Shown: positions 1-5,263 of the stretch, piece by piece | How positions within the stretch are numbered: position 1 is the stretch's first letter | Layout: the number at the start of each line of letters is the position of its first letter | Assembly: GCA_030745955.1 (NCBI GenBank) | Contig: JASLNQ010000119.1 | Location: forward strand, 1-6,851 | Reading direction: 5' to 3' | Source: Dehalococcoidia bacterium | GTDB lineage: Bacteria; Chloroflexota; Dehalococcoidia; UBA1151; UBA1328 | DNA length: 6,851 bases | Made by a program: the position numbers and the translations under genes | Notes under the pieces: generated by a model | The model's input: only the letters and a program-made list of their open reading frames with translations | Told to the model about the DNA's origin: nothing | Databases searched by the model: none

Positions 1-6
1 GTTGAA

Positions 7-36
7 CGGTTGCAGCCGTGATACCGGCTGCAACCG
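7..36. repeat. Perfect 12-bp inverted repeat (stem-loop)
   Basis: Bases 7-18 pair perfectly with 25-36 around a 6-base loop (TGATAC). The stem is GC-rich and would fold strongly in RNA from either strand. There is no T-run directly after it on the plus strand, and on the minus strand only six bases (TTCAAC) are visible before the window ends, so it is not a textbook intrinsic terminator as far as can be seen. It may end a gene lying left of the window, sit in the leader of the hydrolase gene at 89, or be a dispersed intergenic repeat. The structure is certain; its role is not. Confidence 0.8.
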
Positions 37-49
37 GAATGCCGCATTC
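37..49. repeat. 13-base palindrome, possible operator
   Basis: Six bases (GAATGC) are followed by one central C and then the exact reverse complement (GCATTC). The element starts directly after the 7-36 stem-loop and ends 39 bases before the start codon of the hydrolase gene. A short dyad this close to a start codon could bind a dimeric regulator, but no regulator gene is visible and chance cannot be excluded. Confidence 0.35.
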
Positions 50-88
50 ATCCCGCCCGCCTGGACGGGGTGTTTTCTTTAGGGACTT

Positions 89-841
89 ATGAGAGCGTTA
101 CTGGCCTCGATCAACTGCCAGAAGGCAGAAATAGACCTGAACCTGGCGGTACATAAGGACATCGTCCTTGAGGCACGGGAGCGCGATTGCACGATTGTGG
201 TGTTCCCGGAGATGTCGCTGACCGGGTATCTCGATACAGCGGCCCATACTGATCACTTCCTGGAGCCGGGTTCGGCTGCCATCACCGAGTTGGTGGAGTT
301 TGGTGACCGATGCTCGGTCGATCTGCTGTTCGGGATTGTTGAGCCGAATGGCGCCGAAAAACCGTTCATCACGCAAATACATGCGTCTGGCGGGAGGGTC
401 CTCGGCGCATACCGCAAGCGGAATATTGCGGACGACGAAGCGGGTTTGTTCTCACCCGGGTTAGAGTCGTACCAGGGCCGGGCTGCGGGTCGTTCGTTCG
501 GGGTGGCTGTTTGCGCCGATTATGACGTTGCCGATGAGTTCGTGGCGGCTGCGAGTTCTGGTGCGAAGGTTGTTTTTCATCCGTCGGCACCCGGTTTGTA
601 CGGGCCGCGCCGAGAGACCGACGAAGACTGGCAACGGGGATTCGACTGGTGGCGGACCTCGTGCATCGAGGCCCACGGGCGTCGCGCCAGTGAACTTGGC
701 CTGAGCATCGCGGTCTGCACCCAGGCGGGGATGACGTTCGACGAGGACTTTCCGGGTTGGGCGGCGCTGTTCGGACCCGATTGGGAGATCGTTGCAGAGT
801 TACCCGACTGGCAGGCGGGCACGCTTGTGGTGGATGTTTAG
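89..841 (+). CDS. Carbon-nitrogen hydrolase (nitrilase superfamily)
   Basis: A 250-residue cytosolic protein with no signal peptide or membrane segment. Nitrilase-superfamily enzymes cleave amide or nitrile C-N bonds by a Glu-Lys-Cys triad, and all three are visible: Glu41 in VVFPEMSLTGY, Lys110 in YRKRNI, and Cys142 in GVAVCADYD. Glu117, in the DDEAGLFSPG stretch after the Lys, fits the usual second acidic residue. Length is near the short end for single-domain members (about 250-290). The ATG at 89 gives the typical family N-terminus; an AGGGA at 81-85 could be its ribosome binding site but lies only 3 bases from the ATG. It is the only plus-strand gene and converges on aroB, so it is not part of the aro train. 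The motif around the Cys (CADYD rather than CYDLR or CWDQ types) does not match a subfamily I can name. Omega-amidase, N-carbamoyl-amine amidohydrolase or an uncharacterised amidase are all possible. Confidence 0.9.
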   Translation: MRALLASINCQKAEIDLNLAVHKDIVLEARERDCTIVVFPEMSLTGYLDTAAHTDHFLEPGSAAITELVEFGDRCSVDLLFGIVEPNGAEKPFITQIHASGGRVLGAYRKRNIADDEAGLFSPGLESYQGRAAGRSFGVAVCADYDVADEFVAAASSGAKVVFHPSAPGLYGPRRETDEDWQRGFDWWRTSCIEAHGRRASELGLSIAVCTQAGMTFDEDFPGWAALFGPDWEIVAELPDWQAGTLVVDV

Positions 842-881
842 GCCGGGTGCGGTCGGGTGCGGGTGAAGGCGACGGGACGGA
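842..881. other. Convergent intergenic gap with short direct repeats
   Basis: These 40 bases separate the stop codons of the hydrolase gene and aroB, which are transcribed towards each other. They hold two exact copies of CGGGTGCGG (844-852 and 854-862, ten bases apart) and a third partial copy (860-865). I see no hairpin followed by a T-run on either strand, so no intrinsic terminator can be called. Confidence 0.5.
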
Positions 882-2006
882 CTAGTCGAGAATGGCGCGG
901 ACAGCGTCGAGGACTATTTCGTCCGGCACGTCCCGGCGGGTGGTGGCCCTGCCCGGTCCTTCGAGGAGTACCCACCGAATTGTCCCACCCCGCGATTTTT
1001 TATCGCTCCTGGTGGCGTCGATGATTACTTCTGCTGCCAGTCCGCTCGCCCTGACCGGCAGGTTGTAACTCTCGAGGACACGGCGCTGCCGCTCGACAAG
1101 CTCGGTGTCGATCATCCCGAGTCGCTCTGCTATCCCGGCTGCAGCCATCATTCCCACCGCAACGGCCTCGCCATGCAGGTACCGTCCGTAACCCGACACG
1201 GCCTCGATTGCGTGGGCGACCGTGTGGCCGTAGTTCAACAGCACGCGTTCATCACCGGTCTCGAATTCGTCGGCCGAAACGCTCTCGCCCTTGATAGCGA
1301 CACTCCTCCTGATCGCCGCCACCGGCTCGTCGCCTTCGAGGGCGATCATCTGCGGTGCGAGACGTTCGAACGTGTCGAGCAGGTGGGCATCGAGAATGAG
1401 GCCGTGCTTCACGGCTTCAGCCCACCCTGCCGCCATTTCCCGCGGCGGGAGCGTCTCCAGGTGTGCAACGTCCTGCAGTACGAGTTTCGGCTGGTGGAAG
1501 GCGCCGAGCAGGTTTTTGCCCTGCGGGATATTCACGCCGGTCTTGCCGCCGATCGACGAGTCGACCATGGCGGCCAGACTTGTGGGCACCTGGACCACCG
1601 CAACGCCCCTGAGCCAGGTCGCTGCGGCAAACCCGATGAGATCGCCGGCAACGCCACCGCCCATCGCCACGACGATGTCGCCGCGGTCGGCGAGGCGTTC
1701 GGCGAGCCACGAGTAGACGGTCTCGACTGTTTTGAGGTTCTTGTTAGCCTCACCGAGTTCGAGGGCGAAGACGTGGGTTTCGTATCCGCCGCGCTCAAGC
1801 GCCTCGTGGGCCCGGCTGACCTGGGTCGGGAACATCACCGCGTCGGCAACGAGGAACGCCCTGCCCTGCAGCCCGGTCTTGCGGAGTTCAGAGCCGAGGT
1901 CATCGATCACGCCCCGACCGACGATCACGCGGTAGCTGCCCTGCGTGGTGTTTACGATGGCCGCGAGGTTCGGGTCGTTATCTAGCTTTTGATCCTGGTC
2001 AGGCAC
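882..2006 (-). CDS. aroB: 3-dehydroquinate synthase
   Basis: AroB converts DAHP to 3-dehydroquinate, the second shikimate step, using NAD+ and a divalent metal. From the GTG at 2006 the protein has 374 residues, close to the family norm. The glycine-rich NAD-binding motif GGGVAGD lies at 116-122, followed by the VPTSLAAMVDSSIGGKTGVN block (140-159). The three metal ligands are Glu197 (GWAEAVKHG), His261 (NYGHTVAHAIE) and His278 (LHGEAVAVG). A C-terminal DKKSRGG segment also fits the family. An in-frame ATG at 2039 would add 11 residues but lies 41 bases inside aroK with no ribosome binding site. The GTG overlaps aroK by 8 bases and has a weak GGCGG at 2017-2013, six bases away, so I prefer it. 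It is the last gene of the minus-strand train and is probably translationally coupled to aroK. Confidence 0.96.
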   Translation of the reverse strand: MPDQDQKLDNDPNLAAIVNTTQGSYRVIVGRGVIDDLGSELRKTGLQGRAFLVADAVMFPTQVSRAHEALERGGYETHVFALELGEANKNLKTVETVYSWLAERLADRGDIVVAMGGGVAGDLIGFAAATWLRGVAVVQVPTSLAAMVDSSIGGKTGVNIPQGKNLLGAFHQPKLVLQDVAHLETLPPREMAAGWAEAVKHGLILDAHLLDTFERLAPQMIALEGDEPVAAIRRSVAIKGESVSADEFETGDERVLLNYGHTVAHAIEAVSGYGRYLHGEAVAVGMMAAAGIAERLGMIDTELVERQRRVLESYNLPVRASGLAAEVIIDATRSDKKSRGGTIRWVLLEGPGRATTRRDVPDEIVLDAVRAILD

Positions 2007-2553
2007 CGGGTGCCGCCATTTCGGTTTTCCGCCATTCATCTGCGATCAGGGCCGCAACCTGGTTGTGAGACTTGCCGACAGTATCGATGGTCACCCTGGC
2101 GATTGCGTACACCTCTTCACGTTCTTTCAACATATCGCGAACTGTTTCGAGGGGGGCGTTGTCGCCCAGCAGGGGCCTGACTGTGCGTCCCCGCTGCGAC
2201 CTGGAGCTGACCAACCGACAGTGAATCACCTCGGCGCTGGCGGCCAGGCGGACTACCAGTCCCGAGCTTTCCATGATTTCCCGGTTGTCGGCCCTGACCG
2301 GCACCCCGCCACCGGTCGAAACGACGCGACCGCCGCGCGCGGCGACCTCGGCGAGGATCCGGGATTCGAGGTCTCGGAAGTACTCTTCACCCTCCTGCTC
2401 GAATATGTTCGGGATCGATTTGCCCGCGCGGTCCTCGATCACTCCGTCCATTTCAACGAACGGCCATTCGAGGATTTCGGCGAGACGCCGGCCCGAGCGG
2501 GTCTTTCCGGTGCCGGAGAGGCCGATCAGGTATATGTTCGGTTTGGGTCCCAT
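1999..2553 (-). CDS. aroK: Shikimate kinase
   Basis: Phosphorylates shikimate at the 3-OH with ATP. The 184-residue protein starts with the Walker A loop GLSGTGKT (11-18). Further expected sites are the shikimate-binding Asp36, Arg60 in YFRDLE, the STGGG loop (79-83), lid Arg126 in RPLL, and Arg145 in the LKEREEVY segment. One conserved position differs: the usual DxD near residue 34 reads Glu-Met-Asp, so the first Asp (the metal-side residue in characterised enzymes) is Glu34, a conservative change. Length is slightly above the usual 165-180. The start at 2553 has an AGGCGA ribosome binding site at 2564-2559 with a 5-base spacer, one of the better ones in the window. It lies 31 bases after aroC and overlaps aroB, pointing to one transcript. 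With a single kinase visible, aroK rather than aroL is the natural name. Confidence 0.96.
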   Translation of the reverse strand: MGPKPNIYLIGLSGTGKTRSGRRLAEILEWPFVEMDGVIEDRAGKSIPNIFEQEGEEYFRDLESRILAEVAARGGRVVSTGGGVPVRADNREIMESSGLVVRLAASAEVIHCRLVSSRSQRGRTVRPLLGDNAPLETVRDMLKEREEVYAIARVTIDTVGKSHNQVAALIADEWRKTEMAAPGA

Positions 2554-2584
2554 GTTGTTCGCCTGGTGGTGTGAGCCGATTATT

Positions 2585-3769
2585 TCAGGAGCCTTTGCCG
2601 AACTCCTGGTGCGACTCGACGTAGCCGGCGTAGTTGCGCTTCATCTCACCGAGCGAGTCGCCGCCGAACTTCTCCAGCATCGCCCCGACGAGTACCAGCG
2701 CCATCATCGCTTCCCCCACCGGGCACGCACGTGCGACCTGGCAGACGTCGCTGCGGTTGTAGGCGGCTTCAACCACCTCACCGGTGTTTATATCGACGGA
2801 TGGAAGCGGGTCCGTCATCGTGGCGATTGGCTTGATCGCGACATTGGCTATTATCGGCTGGCCGTTCGAAATCCCGCCTTCGATGCCGCCAGCGTGGTTT
2901 GAAACCTGGCGAAACCGGCTCGGTTGGGACGGATCGGGGACCAGCACGTCCTGCACTTCCCGTCCGGGCCTGCGGGTGTTCGCAAATCCGCTGCCGATCT
3001 CGACGCCTTTCACGGCGTTGATACTCATCATCGCCTGCGCCAGGCTGGCGTCGAGTTTACGGTCCCAGTGAACGTGGCTGCCGAGGCCAACGGGAGCGCC
3101 GAAGGCCACGACCTGGAACACGCCGCCAATGGTCGTGTGGTCGGCCTTTGACTTATCGATGGCGGCCTTGAAACGGGCGTCGGCGTCGGGGTCGGAAGCG
3201 CGCACCTCGGAGGCCTCGACTGCATCCCAGTCGACATCGCCTGTGGGGACCGCACGCCCTTCTTCGGCTCCTGTCGCAATTGCGCGTGAGCGGATCGAGA
3301 TTCCGAATTCATCGAGGAGCCGCCGGGCGATCGAGGCCGCTGCAACGCGTGCCGCAGTCTCGCGGGCGCTGGCACGTTCTAGGACATTTCGCAGGTCGTG
3401 CTGCACGTACTTGAGCGCCCCGGGGAAGTCAGCGTGCCCCGGCACGACCCTGGTGTGGACCTTCTTGTCGACATCGTCGCCAACGGGTGCGACAGACATC
3501 GCACCGGTCCAGTTGGCGAAATCGCGGTTCTCGATCCACATCGCGATCGGTGAGCCGAGTGAAACACCGTGCCGCACGCCCGAGCGTATTTCGGCACGGT
3601 CCTTTTCGATCTTCATCCGGCCGCCGGAGCCGTACCCCTTCTGACGGCGGGCCATCTGCGCCTCGATGTACTCCTCGGACAGCTCGAGTCCGGCCGGCAT
3701 CCCCTCAACGATCACGGTGAGGCCGGGGCCGTGCGATTCTCCGGCAGTCAGGTAGCGGAATGTAGTCAT
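2585..3769 (-). CDS. aroC: Chorismate synthase
   Basis: Makes chorismate from EPSP by a 1,4-elimination that needs reduced FMN; it is the last step of the shikimate pathway. The protein has 394 residues, within the long bacterial class. Family signatures are present throughout: TAGESHGPGL at 8-17 with active-site His13, RRQKGYGSGGRMKIEKD at 41-57, GHADFPGALKY at 111-121 with His112, RASARETAARVAAAS at 132-146, SNHAGGIEGGISNGQP at 290-305, and RSDVCQVARACPVGEA at 339-354 with active-site Asp341. The ATG at 3769 gives the standard MTTFRYLTAGESHG opening. No clear Shine-Dalgarno precedes it; instead the leader is A-rich (3799-3779). The 134-base gap to aroE with a TATAAT suggests that aroC, aroK and aroB may also be transcribed separately from the upstream genes. 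Confidence 0.97.
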   Translation of the reverse strand: MTTFRYLTAGESHGPGLTVIVEGMPAGLELSEEYIEAQMARRQKGYGSGGRMKIEKDRAEIRSGVRHGVSLGSPIAMWIENRDFANWTGAMSVAPVGDDVDKKVHTRVVPGHADFPGALKYVQHDLRNVLERASARETAARVAAASIARRLLDEFGISIRSRAIATGAEEGRAVPTGDVDWDAVEASEVRASDPDADARFKAAIDKSKADHTTIGGVFQVVAFGAPVGLGSHVHWDRKLDASLAQAMMSINAVKGVEIGSGFANTRRPGREVQDVLVPDPSQPSRFRQVSNHAGGIEGGISNGQPIIANVAIKPIATMTDPLPSVDINTGEVVEAAYNRSDVCQVARACPVGEAMMALVLVGAMLEKFGGDSLGEMKRNYAGYVESHQEFGKGS

Positions 3770-3903
3770 TCGTGTGGCTTTTCGTTTTTCGTTTTTTTTC
3801 GCTGCTTTGAAACCGTGCTCAACGAGTGGGCAACGCCGCTTGCGCCTGTCCGGGCCGGTAACGGGGCCTCGATTATAGGCAGTTGCCAGGAACTAGCCGG
3901 TGA
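3770..3903 (-). promoter_or_regulatory. aroE-aroC spacer with leader of aroC
   Basis: This is by far the longest gap inside the minus-strand train. Read on the minus strand it holds, in order, a perfect TATAAT (3877-3872), a GC-rich middle part, and an A-rich tract close to the aroC start: A8, A5 and A4 separated by CG (3799-3779). I found no strong long hairpin, T-box-like element or leader peptide that I could defend. A transcription start near 3865 would give a 5' leader of about 95 bases. Confidence 0.45.
3872..3877 (-). promoter_or_regulatory. Candidate -10 box (TATAAT) for aroC-aroK-aroB
   Basis: An exact sigma-70-type -10 hexamer in a GC-rich region, 26 bases past the aroE stop. The hexamers 16-18 bases upstream (around 3901-3894) do not look like TTGACA. 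A TG occurs two bases before the hexamer (TGCCTATAAT), one base out of register with the extended -10 consensus. The position in the only large gap supports an internal promoter; the missing -35 box weakens it. Confidence 0.4.
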
Positions 3904-4755
3904 TTAGCCGGACTTGAGAGCCTTTTCGAGGGCGGAAAACATCGTATCGACGGGGGCTTTTTGCCCGGTCGCCATCTCGAACCCCTCGATTCCCTGGAAA
4001 ACGAGCATCGTCATTCCGCCGGCTCCGATACCCCCGGCATTCTCCACCTCGTGCAGGAAACGGGTCATGGGGGGTGCGTAGACAACATCGTAGCCGACGG
4101 TGTCGGCGGCGATCATGTCGGCGGTGATCGGTGTCGCCATTTCTGCCGGGCCACCGGCCATTCCCAGGGATGTCGTGTTGACGAGCAGCGCGGCGTACGG
4201 GGCGCAGTCGGCCAGTTCATCACGGCCGATCCCGATGGCGTTGGGCTTGAAACGTCCCTCGGAAAAATCCGACGCCAGGGCCTGTGCCTTTTCGAGCGTC
4301 CGATTGGCGATTGTCAGGCGGGCCACCCCGGCTGATTTCAATGCATGGACGATGGCCCGCGCCGCACCCCCTGCCCCGAACACGACCGCATCGACACCTT
4401 TGGGATCGAATCCGGCCTTTTCCTTGAGCGCCCGGAGGAACCCGGTGCCGTCGGTGTTGTGTCCGACGAGTTTACCGTTGCGGTTGAATATCCAGTTGAC
4501 GGCCCCGACCGCCTCGGCCGCGCCGGTCAGATCATCGACAAGCGGGATGACGGTCTGCTTGTGCGGCAGGGTCACGCAGGCTGCGAGGAAACCTTCAGCC
4601 CGGAATGTCGCGACCTTCTCTTCCAGCGCTTCTGGCGTGACATCCCATGCTTCGAATGTCTCGTCAATCCCGAGTTCGTCGAGTCCGGCCTGCTGGAAGA
4701 TGGGCGATTTTGTGTGGCCGATGGGATGTCCCATTACGCCGATGTTGGTGCTCAT
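3904..4755 (-). CDS. aroE: Shikimate dehydrogenase (NADP+)
   Basis: Reduces 3-dehydroshikimate to shikimate with NADPH. The 283-residue protein has the N-terminal substrate domain and the C-terminal Rossmann domain of the family. Substrate-side motifs are GHPIGHTKSP (9-18), VTLPHK with catalytic Lys66, GAVNW (84-88), and GHNTDGTGF with catalytic Asp102. The cofactor loop is GAGGAARA (127-134), and ANRT (150-153) is the usual basic NADP-selecting segment. The LVNTTSLGM (191-199), GYDVVYAPPMTRFL (221-234) and MLVFQGIEGFEMATG (250-264) blocks complete it. Two substitutions stand out: Thr15 where the first of two carboxylate-binding serines is usual, and Trp88 where GAVNT is the norm. The catalytic pair is intact, so AroE fits better than an AroE-like paralogue (YdiB or quinate type), and the aro context agrees. 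It starts 50 bases after ruvX with only a weak ribosome binding site. Confidence 0.95.
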   Translation of the reverse strand: MSTNIGVMGHPIGHTKSPIFQQAGLDELGIDETFEAWDVTPEALEEKVATFRAEGFLAACVTLPHKQTVIPLVDDLTGAAEAVGAVNWIFNRNGKLVGHNTDGTGFLRALKEKAGFDPKGVDAVVFGAGGAARAIVHALKSAGVARLTIANRTLEKAQALASDFSEGRFKPNAIGIGRDELADCAPYAALLVNTTSLGMAGGPAEMATPITADMIAADTVGYDVVYAPPMTRFLHEVENAGGIGAGGMTMLVFQGIEGFEMATGQKAPVDTMFSALEKALKSG

Positions 4756-4805
4756 GGTGTTCTGCCGTTCACTGGGACTGGCGTCTTGCCGTGCTGGTGG
4801 GGGTG

Positions 4806-5228
4806 CTAATTATCGCCCGCCAGCGACTGTATGTATGCATCGAGGATGATAGCGGCCGAGGCCGAGTCGATCTTGCCGCGGTCTGCGCCACGCGACCGTG
4901 TCGGCGATTTGCCGGCATCCCTGAGCAGCGAGTGCGCCTCGAGTGTTGTCATGCGTTCATCCCACAGGACGACGGGGAGGTCGGTGAGTTTTCGCAGCCG
5001 GTTTCCGAACGCTGTCGCCTTACGGGCTGCAGGACCGTGAGTGCCATCCAGCGAGAGGGGAAGTCCAACTACGATGGCGGTCGCAGCAAGTTCTGCGGCG
5101 ACGCGGGCGACGTTCGCCGGGTCGTCGGACCCGCTGGCCTCGATCGCATCGATTGGGGTGGCGATAGTGCCTGTCGGATCGCTGACGGCAAGTCCGATCC
5201 TGGCCTCGCCGTAGTCGACCCCGATCAT
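4806..5228 (-). CDS. ruvX: RuvX/YqgF family RNase H-fold nuclease
   Basis: A 140-residue protein of the YqgF family, annotated as putative pre-16S rRNA nuclease or Holliday junction resolvase; the pre-16S 5'-end role is shown in E. coli. The fold signature GVDYGEARIGLAVSD (3-17) carries catalytic Asp5. VVGLPLSLDGTHGPAA (53-68) is the second conserved block, Glu91 in WDERMTT is the second acidic residue, and Asp121 in KIDSASAAIILD is the third. All three acidic residues are present, so the enzyme looks active. The ATG at 5228 leaves only two residues before GVDYG, slightly short, but no ATG, GTG or TTG occurs in frame between it and the alaS stop. No clear ribosome binding site is seen. It lies 35 bases after alaS, a pairing found in many bacteria. 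Confidence 0.94.
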   Translation of the reverse strand: MIGVDYGEARIGLAVSDPTGTIATPIDAIEASGSDDPANVARVAAELAATAIVVGLPLSLDGTHGPAARKATAFGNRLRKLTDLPVVLWDERMTTLEAHSLLRDAGKSPTRSRGADRGKIDSASAAIILDAYIQSLAGDN

Positions 5229-5263
5229 GCGTTTGTCAGTGTTCCGGGCAGAATCGGGAATCG

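Noticed and set aside
52..80. Rho-independent terminator before the hydrolase (GC stem plus TGTTTTCTTT)
   Set aside because: The best stem is only four pairs (56-59 with 66-69) and the T-run is interrupted; too weak to call.
1173..1985. Long plus-strand open frame (270 codons) opposite aroB
   Set aside because: It lies entirely antisense to a clear AroB coding sequence, shows no recognisable motif, and is explained by codon bias in a GC-rich gene.
3829..3887. Inverted repeat GGCAAC / GTTGCC flanking the TATAAT
   Set aside because: Only six pairs with a loop of nearly 50 bases; expected by chance in a region of this size.
4756..4805. Possible small gene or promoter between ruvX and aroE
   Set aside because: Fifty bases with no credible start plus ribosome binding site, no -10-like hexamer and no strong hairpin.
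4100..4849. Plus-strand open frame (249 codons) opposite aroE
   Set aside because: Antisense to well-conserved AroE motifs, low-complexity Ala/Ser/Pro-rich translation, and no credible start context.
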